From Chloranthus sessilifolius (lineage: Eukaryota; Streptophyta; Magnoliopsida; Chloranthales; Chloranthaceae): 64,000 nt of DNA. The notes under the pieces are model-generated. The model was not told where the DNA came from. It searched no databases and was given only the letters and a program-made list of their open reading frames with translations. This document shows, one piece after another, positions 11,038-22,024 of this stretch. Within the stretch, counting starts at the first letter, position 1. Every line of letters starts with the position of its first letter. Both the position numbers and the translations under genes were made by a program. The stretch lies in contig CM037597.1 in NCBI GenBank assembly GCA_021018995.1, forward strand, positions 1,873,299 to 1,937,298, given 5' to 3'.

Positions 11038-11113
11038 ACACAAGCCCACGAGGCTAATGCATGTGTTGGGTCGGGGGACTCCAACTCGTGCATTAGCGTC
11101 GTGGGCTTGTGTG
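11038..11113. repeat. Long near-perfect hairpin
   Basis: Inverted arms ACACAAGCCCACGA and TCGTGGGCTTGTGT enclose a second arm pair (GGCTAATGCATG and CGTGCATTAGCG), leaving a loop of about 23 nt. About 26 bp per arm can pair. Confidence 0.8.
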
Positions 11114-11239
11114 CGTGCATCCGGGCCTTGCTTGCTGCTTGGTCGCTCTAGTTACGTCGTGTACTAGGGCCATCGTGTTTGGGGTGGCTTCCAGCCACCC
11201 TCGCGGTGCGAGTAATTGCCCAAAGGGGGCTTTCCATAT

Positions 11240-13021
11240 AATTATCGTTGCCTATTGCATTCTCAGCTGTCGTCGCCGTCCCTGACCTGCTGCGTTGCTT
11301 CGGAGGTGAAGTACTCACGCAGGGGTCGAGTTGAAGCTTGAATAGGCCAAGCATCATACTCTTCGTAGCATCCGAACCGATCGTTGTTCAGAATTGAATT
11401 AGCGACTTGCTCGGGCATCATGTCGCGCACGTTGACAACGAAAGTGACCCCGTATTTATCATAGCCAGGCTAGCCTAGCTTTGGAAATTAGGCGCCGCAC
11501 GCGAGGGCACTTCGAAAGGAGTGACTCCATGACATTTGGTATCAGAGCCGAGTTTGATCCAGAGGGGACGATATTGATGAGCTACTTGGTGCCAGCGGGG
11601 CACGCGATGTGGTGCCAAGAAGGCACGCGACAACCCGGATCTAGTTAACAGGTGAGGGCCTTGAGATTGGAGAATCAGGTGAATCTGGGATGGGTTACGC
11701 TAGGGAGCTAGTGGGAAGGTGGGGACCTAAGAACTAGGGCCAACCGAAGGAAAGCTTGAGAACAGAGGGGTGAAGGCAAGGTCGAGGTACCGAGGTGTTG
11801 CGAAAGCTGAAATTGGTGAGCGAATGATTGCTTTGTCATGAAGCGACAAGGCACCGATGGCGTGTAGTGAAGACTGGAAGTTCAGGGACTACAACATTAG
11901 GTGAGGGCACATTCAATATAAAGAGGTGTCTTCGCGTCAACGAGAACATTGACGGTTTTGAGTGGAGGAGGATGTGACGGGGGAACGCAGCATGGCTACC
12001 CGAGCCTTCTACATCAACCACTCGTTACCTTTGGTGCTTGGGCGGCACGCGATGTGGTGCCATCAGGACACGAGGTGCCGAGGGAACGCGATGTGGTGCC
12101 GTCAGGGCACGCGACGTCTTGGTGCCTGGGCGGCACGCCATGTGGTGCCAGGAGGGCTTCGCGATGTGGTCGCAACACGATTGCATGGGAGGATGATGCG
12201 AGGAGTTATGAGCGTAATGGTTGGGGGCATGACATTATGTGCCACAGGCAGAGACCGTGTGCCATGGGGGTATGACAAACCAATACGTTTGAGGTCCTCG
12301 GGTTGTTTACCTATAGATGGTGTTTGGACCATCTATGTAGGAGAGGTGCTGGATGAGTTGCCTCCCACCCACACGGGGCCTTGCGTCGCCAGAGGGTGCG
12401 CAAGTGTCTCCTAGGCCTAAAAGGGTGGGCCTAGGACATTGCTGGGGTAGTAACGCGAGGGTTGGCCGGTATGTCGGACTATGCGTTGCGGTGTATGTGG
12501 GTCGACTAAGTGCCGGACACTCGAATGCTACATGGGACTCGGTTGAGCACGTCGGCTTGAGGGTCTGAATATCTATGTGCTGGTGAGGTGCGCCACACAC
12601 GACGGTGGGCTTGGTTAGGTATGTTGGCAATACATGTTGGGATGAGACGGTATGAGGAGCTGCATGCCATTACTGTTGTGAAGTGAAGTGCTTGTGCAGG
12701 GCACGTGAGAGTGAAGCTTGAGCAGGCCAAGCAAGGCATGCGTGTGCCAACTGGTGTGTCGTTCGGGGCACGATGCATCGATATGGTAGGCCGTGAAAAG
12801 AAGGTAACCATGGATGAGGAGTTCCCGTCCTCTAGGAGGGTGGTATCAGAGCTGATGGAGAGATAGGTTTGCTTCGTTGCATGCTGCAGTGAAGCACCAC
12901 GCGGGTATGATGGCGCGTCGGAGTGCGCCCTCATGATAGTTAGTATCAGAGACAGGCTGTCCTAGCTTGGGAAGTTAGACGCCGCATGCGAGGGCACTTC
13001 GAAAGGAGTGACTCCGTGACA
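11240..13021 (+). mobile_element. Degenerate non-coding LTR element with PBS-like sites
   Basis: Two similar segments (about 11467-11531 and 12954-13021) share GCGAGGGCACTTCGAAAGGA and end in GACTCC-TGACA. The first is followed at once by TTTGGTATCAGAGCCGAG, a primer binding site for initiator-Met tRNA. Looser similarity extends left in both copies (GTTGAAGCTTGAATAGGCC near 11330 and GTGAAGCTTGAGCAGGCC near 12711). Further PBS-like words lie near 12842 and 12941. No retroelement protein was recognised inside. It may be a small LARD/TRIM-like element or a nested remnant; boundaries are approximate. Confidence 0.45.
11586..12180. repeat. GGCACGCGATGTGGTGCC minisatellite-like words
   Basis: The 18-mer GGCACGCGATGTGGTGCC, self-complementary at its ends (GGCAC/GTGCC), recurs with variation near 11597 and about five times between 12033 and 12175. 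The segment is much more GC-rich than its surroundings and produces long spurious ORFs. Confidence 0.65.
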
Positions 13022-13041
13022 GTACGTTGTTCACCCCAACA

Positions 13042-13317
13042 TCACCATAATGCGGAATCCCACTCCAATGCTTCACCGCGACGAGGATCCGAGAACCGCT
13101 TCTCTTCGAGACTGGAAGTTCTTCTATCTGCCAAGGAACAGCCCGCACCACTCAGCACCCCAATGGTCCAAGCATGGAGAGGGAGGCCATAAATCCTTAA
13201 CCGCATTCCACTCCCCTCCTTTTGAACCTGGCAGTCTCCATCTTGTCTCTTCCATGGAGTAAATACAAGCTTTTGGTTAGTGGAACGGATCTCAACTTCA
13301 GCGCTTCGATCCTCCAA
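13042..13317 (-). pseudogene. Possible LINE ORF1 (DUF4283-like) scrap
   Basis: The minus-strand frame contains GSGMRLRIYGLPLHAW, reminiscent of the W-RI-GLPLHLW block of plant LINE ORF1 proteins (DUF4283). The remainder is not conserved. Its strand and position fit the ORF1 end of the LINE whose ORF2 pieces lie to the left, but this is tentative. Confidence 0.35.
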
Positions 13318-14265
13318 TGAAAAGCTTAGAAGAATTTTTTTATTTGTTGATATATAAATCCTAGGCTCCCCTTTTGGTCCCCATAGCGAGGTGACTCACT
13401 CTTATATAAGTTTCAATTTTCGGAACGTAAGAATCAAAGGACCACACTAACCAAATTTTTTGGACAGGAATCAACAATCAGTGTAAATGTTATCCCAGAC
13501 TTCAAATGAAGATTTAAAATCTCATCTCGAGGCTCAGTTTTGGTCTCCGGCTGTGGGCCCCCTCCATTTCCTCATGCCTTTGCCAATTTCTTGGATTTAG
13601 AAACGTTGGGGGGTCCACGGTTGTCTCGTTTTTCCATAGGAGTGGAAAAAGCATGATGGACCCCACAGCTAACGCATGGGGTTAACATTTCGATAAGCTT
13701 TATCGATAGTCCACCTGTCTATAATGTTTCTGGCTTGATTGTTTTAACAAAACCGGTTGCCCTCTCCGATTAGTGCGATCGATCCACTCTTTTTCACTCA
13801 TGACCACTTTACCTTCAGTCTTCAGGGCAGAGCAATGGCAAACCAGCCTCCTCCCGGAGTTTACGTTGCCACATTTTTCACAGATCCAATCCCTAGCACG
13901 AACTGCAATAGGCTGACGATAATTACAACTTATCAGTTTTCATTGAATAAGAAAAATATTGGTATTAGGTACCCGACCTGAGTGCTAACTGCGGTACTCT
14001 GGTCAATTTCCTTCTTACCAAATAGTCGAGTCTTAGGAAGTGCACCGTTATTGCCCTTGCCCAGTTATTTATGAGAACACGCAAGTACACTCCTAACCTT
14101 TCTCTGATGTGGCGCTCTCCAACAACTTCGCATTCCCCAAGGTTGGCATTGGGAGATTGACCCAAGTATCGCCATTGTGGCTTGGGTCGGGTACTGAACA
14201 CAAACACTAAGAAAAAGGAATAGCTTCTCAACATGGATGCTGATGATCACTGCTTCCGAAAGGGA
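13318..14265. other. Non-coding stretch, no gene recognised
   Basis: No domain was found. A short plus ORF with an ATG at 13834 (MANQPPPGVYVATFF) is not recognised. If AK-HSDH continues upstream of the window, this lies inside one of its introns. Confidence 0.45.
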
Positions 14266-14660
14266 TAATGGTGTTTAAATGATCTTACACTATAAATTTA
14301 TACTTTTTATCTCACACCATTGAAATGATGTATCATTATGCCATGTGGCACACATCTGTGACGAATCTAAAATGTCCAAGTGCCAATCCATCATTGGAAC
14401 AAATCTCAGCCCAAAGAAACATGCCCTTTAAGTGGATGTGAACCTTCCAATTGATGAACTTCAATATCAGCCATTAAAACAAAAAAACAACGGTTGATAT
14501 TGTAGTCAACAGATCGGATGGTTTAAATCTCCCTAAAACACCATTTTTGGGCCTGTTGCACTTCAATCCTTGATCTATCAATTGACAGTACGGATCACCC
14601 ACATCTTAAATTATTGATGATGGAAGATCATTTAAACACCATTTTGGTGTTTAAATTACA
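14266..14660. mobile_element. MITE family M3, copy 1
   Basis: Ends are inverted: AATGGTGTTTAAATGATCTT on the left, GATCATTTAAACACCATT near the right. The body aligns with 44950-45655 and, inverted, with 45709-46132. It carries the uninterrupted version of the site where another element sits in the 44950 copy. Confidence 0.65.
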
Positions 14661-14782
14661 GTAAAGAGAGGGCGGGTACCTTCCAAAAACTCTATAATAT
14701 AGTTCTCCTTGCATTTGATTAATTGATTTTATTAGAGCACCTTTGCTTTTGGCATCTGTTGATGGAAATCTTCCATATGCAG

Positions 14783-17700
14783 TATTTGAAGCTTAGAGCA
14801 CTTCAACGGCAATCCTATACTCATTATTTCTATGAAGCAACTGTTGGAGCTGGTCTTCCAATTATCAGCACTTTGCGTGGACTCCTTGAAACCGGCGACA
14901 AGATCTTACGTATTGAAGGCATTTTCAGGTCAGTTTATTTTACTTCGTACTTTTATATATAATCTAAATCGTGTGAGCTTTTAATGAGGAAATAAATGAG
15001 CTTATTTGCTTTGATAGGCTTCCACTTGTCATAAATAAATAGGATTTTTATGGCCTTTCTATGATGGAAATGAAATTAGAGTAGATCATGGTATTAAAAC
15101 TCAGCCAATACCGCTATGTATCGGCAATACATATCGGTTTCGTCAAGAACTGATACCAATACCAATTTGATACAAGTATAGGTGTGACATCAGTATCGGA
15201 CCGGTACTGGTCAGTATCGGCCGATATTGTCTCATTATCGGCCAATACAAATTATTATTATTTCTTTATCATCAAATTATTATTATTAATTTTCTTTTTT
15301 TATAAAAAAGAAAAGCCGATTCGTTATCAGCAATATCGTATCCCTATCAGCTGACACGTGTCTGTCCAAGATAGACCGATGCCCAATATCGATACCGATA
15401 CTAATACCTTGGAGTGTAGATTGATTCATTTGTCACAAATGCTTTTGGAGTTCTAGTCACTTCAATTATTCGCTTGAATACTATTGTGGTCTCATAAATC
15501 TTTCACTTTGTGGTATTGCCATTACAGTGGAACTTTGAGTTATATTTTCAACAACTTTATAGGAAACCGAGCTTTCAGTGAGGTGGTGGCAGAAGCAAAA
15601 CAAGCTGGGTACACAGAACCCGATCCCAGAGATGATCTGTCTGGAACAGATGTTGCCAGAAAGGTGACTACCTGCCTCCCTTTTTTTACGTAGGGAATTA
15701 TTTGGAGGTGGGAATATAGTGGTGTCAATGGGCCGAGTTGGGCCAGGCTATCAGAGGCCCATTTTTATCAGGCTTGATAATCTGGCCTAAACCGGATTTG
15801 ACAAGTAATCGGACCGGACTGAAGTAAATCGGCCCAGATAAATTTGAGCTAGGGTCCGGGCCTGGTGCTTGGAGCTGGTTTGAGCTGGTTCCATTGGTTC
15901 CAGACCGGATGGGACTGAGTTAGACTGCTTCGGGCTGAGCCAGCTGTTTATGAACCCGATATCAAGGGCCCGATTGACTGGATGCCCAGGCACGATCCGT
16001 TTAAGAATCGGGCCTGGGCCTATTATTAAACACTTCGTGATCTTGGCCTGATCTAGACCGTGCTGCAGGCCAACCTGGTTATAGGTGTACCACTGCATGG
16101 TTCCTTATAGGACCACTGCATGGTTAGAATTAAGCTTTTCCTTGAATGAATACGAGCTTTGGCTTGGTGTACTACATTGGATTCTTCAAAAGGACCCATC
16201 CATTTGACAACATTGGGTGCCTCAGTAATAATAGTAATCGTTTTGCAATTAATTTTTGTAATTTTGGTTTGCTAATAAGCCTTGAATGAGTAAATATTGT
16301 TAGCCGACTCAACTTGGATGTCTAACTGATTATATTTTTCAAATGGGCCGCACTCTCTCCTAGGGCTGGAAGTTCGGTTAACTGAACCGAAACCGAAATT
16401 TCGGTTTTGGTGTCGGTTCACCTAAAACCAAACCCGAACCAAAATGTTCCGGTTTCAGTTAACTGAACTCCCCACCCCCCCTGAACCGAAAACGAAACCG
16501 GATCGATCCTGTTTCGGTCAGTTCGGTTTTCGGTTCTTTACTATTTTTTTTATTTTCTTTTATTTAAAGATTTTATTTTTTATTTTTTTGGTTTTAGGGT
16601 CGGTTTTCTCTCACTACTCAACTGGTTCCAAAACCCATCAGATCCAAAGCTGGTCTTGGTTTTTTATTTTGGATCGGTTTCGGTTTGGTTTCAGGTTTTT
16701 TTTTTGGGTGCGGTTTCGTCGGTTTTTTTTTCCCACCCCCTAGTCTCACCACAATGAAGTGGAATATATGATTCTTTTTTCTTATCGATTCTTAAACAGC
16801 TGACATTTAAGAATCGAGATGTCATCTTTTTTTATTTTTTTATTTACTTAAAGATTATAGTTATTCTTGATCAAGATAACAGCTGTGATTTCTTTTTGTT
16901 TTTTGATCGATGAAGACATCTGTGATTTAATTGCAGGTCATAATCTTGGCCAGAGAATCTGGGTTAAAGCTAGAGCTTTCCGATATACCCATCCAAAGCC
17001 TAGTGCCTGAACCTTTAAGGGTAAGATCCAGGTTAGAGATGATCTAAGAAATCAATGGTTGTTACAGATGTGACCCGCCCTTTTTCATGATTTCTCAGGC
17101 AAGTACATCGGCTGAGGAATACATGCAGAAACTTCCAGAATTCGACCAAGATATTGCCAAGAGACGCCAGGATGCTGAGGCTGATGGTGAAGTGAGTACC
17201 CTTTTTCTCATTAAAATAAGAATAAAGGTTGCCTTGTACTAAGGGACCAGGTAACTAACGTGGGCCTACATTAGTTTTCTGCCACGTGGCAATCAATCAC
17301 ATGATCGGGTGCAATGGAACGTAGCGGCTCGATGATCATAACTATTATGAAAAATAATAATAAAAAGAAAATACATAAAACTGTACAGTCGATGGTATTG
17401 ACAGTGTTGAAAATGAACGGTGAAACCAAAGGTGATTTTACCATTTTTATTCATGTAATTGACTGTGTTGACTGCCCGGTTTTATACGACTTATTTTAAT
17501 TTTTTCATAATAGTGTTATGATAATCGAGCCGCTCCTTTATGTGGCACCAGATCATGTGAGTGGGTGCCTTTACCCTAAAATAAATCTTAGTACCAGGCT
17601 CCCTTTACCCTAAAATAAATCTCATGAACCTAGCCATTTTCACACTCATGACTGTGCTGGACCTTGCCTAGCCCCATCACCTTCGAACACTCCATTAAAT

Positions 17701-19561
17701 CAGCTTTTTTTTTTTCTTTTCAAAATTCAAGGTTAAATGGCTATGATTGTTTGGATTATATTTAGAGATGACTCTGCTGGCTGCCTTTAAACGGATAAAG
17801 CCATGACTGCCCACTCATATGCCACGTGACGCCTATGACCAATTTAATCAGCTCACCTGGCAGCTAATCATTGGTACATGCCTTAGCCAAAAAATTATGG
17901 CCATTTGAGGAGCAGAACCATCCGATCAGTACACTTACATATTAACCATTAAAGAAATGCCCACAACTGTCCGTACAGAGTGCATAGATGAGAGCCGATT
18001 CAAATATAGCCCAATCATTGTACTTTTCATACCCTAGGTGATGACTTCGATTGCTCGTGTTAGGGCCTGTAGCTAACTGATTTCAACCTTTAGGTCTACA
18101 TCTTTAGACAGCAGAGCCTGTTTTTACACTGTCGATTTTGTGGTCAAAGGTTGAAAATTTTAAGTGCAATTTTTTTGGGTGTAAAACCCATATCTTTGGC
18201 CCTTTGACCCCTGTACTGAAACAAAAAAGTCAATTAAATTTATTCCTTTTCTAATACCAGAGGAACTAGTGAACCCTTGAGAGGATGTGCAAATTTGTGA
18301 TCACATGCCATGCCACGTGATCTACACTCTAAGTGTAGAGTTGAACTCAACAAGTCTAGTGTAGGGACGCCTTAACACAACACACACATATATAAGGAGC
18401 TGGAAAGGTACTCCAGGTGGAGTACCCTCATCATACTCCAACATCCACATGGAGGTCTATATGACAATCAAAACATATTTTGGGTGCCACACGGAGCAAG
18501 GTAGCGTTGCTTAGATCATTTCTGAACAAGAGAGATCTAAAACATCTCCCTCCGTGATATAGATCAATTTAAAAAAACTATATATATAGTGGGAGCTACA
18601 ACTTGCACACGAGAATTGTACCGTGGCACATGGCTTAAAATGAAAGACTGTATTTTTGGGACATGTGCAAAGTCGAACACCATCTAAGCTGTCTGATTTG
18701 AAGGCTATGATGTAAAGATATTTGATGTCAAAGATTGGCAAGAAGGACGATCTCTATCATCTGATTCAACACAGTCAAAGCATATAATCTGATTTAACGA
18801 TTGACTCTATTAAATCAGATGATAGACTGTTTCTTGCCAATATTTGGCATCAAGATCTTTACGTCATAACCTTCAAATCAGATGACTTAGATGGTGATTC
18901 GCGTGGTACAGGTCCCAAAAATATCAAGTTTTACTTTTAAACCCATGTGCCACGGTCATGGTTCAAAATTTCGGCCGAAATCTGGCCGAAATTTGCAGAT
19001 TTCGGCCGAAACGATAACTCAAAATTTCAGTTGTTTTTGTACTATGGGGAAGATTTCAGTCGAAATTCAAAATTTCGGCCGAAATTTCGGTTCAAAATTT
19101 CAGTTTCGGTCACCACCAAAACGAAATCCGATTTTTTGATCCTTGGCCGCGGTACAAAACTCGTGTGCAAGTAGTAGCTCCCTTATATAAATGATTTGGA
19201 TTGCCCAACACTTGTGCCATGTGGCCTATAAGTGAGTGGCAATCATTGCCCAATCTGTAAAAGGGTGGTCATATTTCATTAATCCGAATCTTTATGAGCT
19301 TGTGTCGATCTTAAGGTGTTGAGATACGTGGGAGTGGTGGATGCCATTAAGGAAGAGGGGGTCGTGGAATTGAGAAGATACAAGAAGGACCACCCGTTTG
19401 CACAGCTCGCCGGATCAGATAACATCATTGCTTTCACAACCGTCAGATACAAGGATCAGCCTCTGATCGTGCGCGGGCCAGGTGCCGGGGCTCAAGTTAC
19501 TGCAGGTGGAATATTTAGTGATATTTTGAGGCTTGCCTCCTACTTGGGTGCACCTTCATAA
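14783..19561 (+). CDS. AK-HSDH: Aspartokinase/homoserine dehydrogenase, C-terminal exons
   Basis: Five exons with AG/GT borders: 14783-14928, 15528-15663, 16937-17020, 17099-17191 and 19316-19561 (TAA). They join without stops into 234 residues ending in LASYLGAPS. The product is the C-terminal part of the homoserine dehydrogenase domain of the plastid bifunctional enzyme that makes homoserine from aspartate semialdehyde for threonine, methionine and isoleucine synthesis. Exon 1 here has YEATVGAGLPIISTLRGLLE. Exon 2 has TEPDPRDDLSG followed by TDVARK, in which Glu, Asp and Lys correspond to yeast HSD residues E208, D219 and K223. The last exon has RRYKKDHPFAQLAGSDNIIA and GPGAGAQVTAGGIFSDILRL. 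Conservation and intact splice sites suggest a working gene. The aspartokinase, ACT and NAD-binding parts are absent from the window. The introns hold several MITEs. Confidence 0.93.
15087..15411. mobile_element. CGATAC-word element (copy 3) in an AK-HSDH intron
   Basis: Starts CATGGTATTAAAACTC and ends ACTAATACCTTG, filled with GTATCGG/CCGATA words around an A/T-rich centre. Flanks AGAGTAGAT (15078-15086) and GAGTGTAGAT (15412-15421) look like an imperfect 9-bp target duplication. It lies in the intron between the first two AK-HSDH exons of the window. Confidence 0.65.
15719..16098. mobile_element. GGCC/CCGG-word element, hAT-like type
   Basis: Begins GGTGTCAATGGGCCGAGTTG and consists of GGGCC, CGGGCC and ACCGGA words, a repeat type common in plant introns. 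It lies between AK-HSDH exons 2 and 3 of the window. Ends and target duplication could not be fixed. Confidence 0.45.
16360..16743. mobile_element. TTCGGTT-word element, hAT-like type
   Basis: Starts CTAGGGCTGGAAGTTCGG and ends TTTCCCACCCCCTAG, so the termini form a near-perfect inverted repeat of about 14 bp. The interior is made of AACCGAAACCG words and their complement. No clear 8-bp duplication is visible. Located in an AK-HSDH intron. Confidence 0.6.
17237..17605. mobile_element. MITE with long inverted repeat in last AK-HSDH intron
   Basis: Inner arms GCGGCTCGATGATCATAACT and its complement near 17500-17535 pair well. The outer parts match as ATCACATGATC-GGTGC against GCACCAGATCATGTGAG and GTACTAAGG against CTTAGTACC. 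No coding capacity. Confidence 0.6.
18388..18590. mobile_element. Partial copy of MITE family M2
   Basis: Shares ACATATTTTGGGTGCCAC and GCATTGCTTAGATCATTT-type blocks with the M2 copies at 44071 and 46229, and is flanked by short TA repeats. Confidence 0.45.
18591..19181. mobile_element. MITE family M4, copy 1, interrupted
   Basis: Outer ends GGGAGCTACAACTTGCACAC and its inverse (19160-19181) define a long-terminal-repeat hairpin element. Inner arms around CATCTGATTTGAAGG-type sequence also pair. A second element is nested at 18957-19145. A related copy is at 29432-29769. It sits just upstream of the last AK-HSDH exon. Confidence 0.7.
18957..19145. mobile_element. AATTTCGGCCGAAATT-word element nested in M4
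   Basis: Bounded by CATGGTTCAAAATTTCGG and GATTTTTTGATCCTTG and flanked by GCCACGGT (18949-18956) and GCCGCGGT (19146-19153), a 7/8 target duplication. The body repeats TTTCGGCCGAAAT words. The host arm at 18604-18614 shows the uninterrupted sequence. Confidence 0.7.
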
Positions 19562-20244
19562 TAGCCTAAGCCATCACCCATCTGTATAATATTTTCTTAT
19601 GTTTTCCGCTTCAAACAACTATTGGTATGTGTCTCCGAATGCTGTTATCTATACTCTGTTCGCGTAAAACTAATTTCATGTTGTAAACCAAGTAATTTAT
19701 TTCAAGCGTTATTTTGGGTCCATATATATAATATATATATAGCTGAAATTGAACCTGCGACCTTGAGGTTGTAATATGTTTGTAGGGTTTATTGAGCAAT
19801 TGCTTGGAGGTGGGCTGGAACTGTGACCGTCCGATTCACCGTATGGTTATGGGGGTTTGTTCATTTCTTTTCAAAAGGGCTCTATTTTGATCTTCAGGTT
19901 TTGAATCCTACCTACTCAGCATTCAGCAATCATAATGAAAGATTGACATATCAATGGAATACTTTTTGAGAATTTTTTTTTGCTTACATCCACTAAAATT
20001 TATCAGTTAAATCAGCAGCATTCATTTTCTTGTCCATGAATTAACAGATTTCGAAGGCTCCGTATGGTGTGGACTAGTGTGACTCTCTGTTGATGAAATC
20101 AGAATGGTCGCGACTCTAATACGAGGACTCTAATATCAAGAAAATCTACGCGAACTGATCGTGCATCTCTAATATATAGCTCATAAGAAATATCAGCTGG
20201 TTAGCAGGTTGTCATCTTTAATTTGGAATCAAAGATTCTTTGTT
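19562..20244. other. 3' flank of AK-HSDH
   Basis: Presumably holds the 3' UTR and downstream spacer. A TA-rich run lies near 19725-19741. No canonical AATAAA was singled out and no other gene is seen. Confidence 0.5.
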
Positions 20245-20490
20245 TCCATCAGGTTTTTCCCAATCTTCAACAATAGATCTTGAGATCATTATTGTATCAT
20301 CAGACGATCAGAAGTCGATTCAATGTGGCACACATCCCCATAAGTGACTTGACAACCATATTTGATGGTATCGGCATGCCCAATTTACAATCGCTTTTTG
20401 GGATGAGTGTCAAATGCAATCAACAACTAACCGTCTAATGGAAAACAATCTCCATCGTCTAATTCAAAGCAGTCAATGATTTACGCACAG
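20245..20490. mobile_element. MITE family M1, copy a
   Basis: Contains the family blocks CCCAATCTTCAACAATAG, ATCTTGAGATCAT and, at the other end, CTCCATCGTCTAATTCAAAG with AGTCAATGA. The same blocks recur at eight more places in the window. Confidence 0.6.
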
Positions 20491-20586
20491 AAAAACACCT
20501 GAGCAACAGGAGAAGCTCTAGTTGTGGAGATGTGTAACCTTTAGGAAATTAAGAATGAGGGAGTGTTGTCTTCGTCGTTGGCGTTC

Positions 20587-20955
20587 ATGTGAAGACCCAA
20601 ACTCACATGCCACAATATTGTTCGGTTTTGAGCTTAGGTCCTTGCCCCGGTTTTATTACTAGCATGGGCTTAAGTCCCCAATCAAAACACGTCATGACAT
20701 GTAGCGTCCGCAATTACATATAGCCCAGGGTCAGGACTTTTGTTATCTGATGTGGGACTATTACAAACCCCCACCTTATAGAAGAGCCTTCCTCGGCTTT
20801 GATACCATTATGTGAAGACCCATATCCACATGCCACAAAATTGTCCAGTTCTGGGCTTAAGTCCCCATCCATAGCGGGTCATGACATGTAGCGTCCGCAA
20901 TTACATATAGCTAAGGGTCAGGACTTTTTCCTATCCAATGTGAGACTATTATAGG
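20587..20955. repeat. Direct repeat of a TGTGAAGACCCA unit
   Basis: Two successive copies (20587-20812 and 20812-20955) share GTGAAGACCCA, ATGCCACAA, CATGACATGTAGCGTCCGCA and GGTCAGGACTTTT. The first ends in TTGATACCATTATG, which runs into the second. Confidence 0.7.
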
Positions 20956-21150
20956 TCGGGTTGGGCATGAAGCATCCGACCTAACTTTTGTGTAGTGTTG
21001 GTCTGATCAGTATTTCTAATTGGGTCAAGCGTGAAGCATCCGACCTAACTTTTGTGTAGTGCTGGTTTGATCGGTTTTCTTGGTCGGGTCAGGCATATGC
21101 CCTTAAACCGTTAGGTAGGTAAAGTTTTGCCCGATCTAACTTGTTGACAC
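20956..21150. repeat. 63-bp direct repeat
   Basis: GTGAAGCATCCGACCTAACT-type sequence followed by TTTGTGTAGTG occurs near 20969 and again near 21032, both followed by a TGATC word. Confidence 0.6.
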
Positions 21151-21389
21151 CCCCCGGAAAGGAGCAGGCAAAGAGCGGACAAGGTGCCGGAGCACACTCA
21201 TCGGTTTCATTCTCAAATGCATTCTTACATACTACATATTGTTAAAACTATCGTTAATTAGTAGCTCCTAGCTCGCTCATAGTGACCAATTATAGGTACG
21301 AGAATATAATTGCTCCGGAAATATACCAAAGGGGGTAAAATTTGGTAATCTCGAGAAAAAAGTAGGAAATTTTCAAAAATAAAAAATAT

Positions 21390-22005
21390 TGTTGGATATT
21401 TAACAAAATAAATATTTATTATTATTAATTTAATTATATTTATTTATTAGTTGCTTATCTTTAAATGGTTCCTTATATTTATTGGTTTCATGAATAAAAG
21501 ATGTTGTCAATACTTGAACCTTCAACCTCAAAGTCAAAATGACTTGAATTTTGAATTAATATTGGAGGAAAACTTTTTCTACCATAAGTTTAAAAGTGTT
21601 GCAAATGTTTTGTCTCACCTCACTATTTTACATGAAATATTCATGACTTATATATGAAAACTTACCTTCCATATTGTTTGGCTTGATGAGAGGAACATAG
21701 CTCATAACGGCGGTTCGCTGTCGCGCATGCGCACTCACGCGTGTGTGCGAATGGCGCAATTGGCGCTTTTAAGACACACTTTACACTTCGCACGTGTCTT
21801 CGTTTCGTTGAGTCGCACACTACAGTGCAACGTAGTGTGTGACAGATCGGTGCTTCACCGAGGCTTCACTGTATCTTGGAGGCGAATTTGTCATTATCCC
21901 GTTGCATATAAGAGCAAATATTGTCTTAAAGACAACGATATAATCATGCCTTGAAGCCATCTTTTTTGGTTTATTTTTCGTCAATATTTGTGTAATTCAC
22001 CAACA
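21390..22005 (+). repeat. 5' LTR of the copia element, internally deleted
   Basis: 616 bp against 1054 bp for the 3' LTR. Sequence present at about 26960-27400 of the 3' LTR, including its TATAAATA box, is missing between CTTCGCACG and TCTTCGTTTCG near 21800. No TGGTATCAGAGC-type primer site follows; gag begins only 20 nt later. Confidence 0.88.
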
Positions 22006-22024
22006 ATTTTAAGACAATATTTCT

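Noticed and set aside
11949-12414. Overlapping plus and minus ORFs of 76-150 codons
   Set aside because: Open in several frames because of GC-rich GGCACGCGATGTGGTGCC repeats; no domain is recognisable.
13757-13981. Plus ORF with MANQPPPGVYVATFF as a possible first exon
   Set aside because: No family recognised, no convincing donor linked to another exon, and AK-HSDH does not contain this sequence.
8000-14782. Upstream AK-HSDH exons (NKKANSGPLDQ, NAD-binding GxGxxG)
   Set aside because: No matching translation was found on the plus strand.
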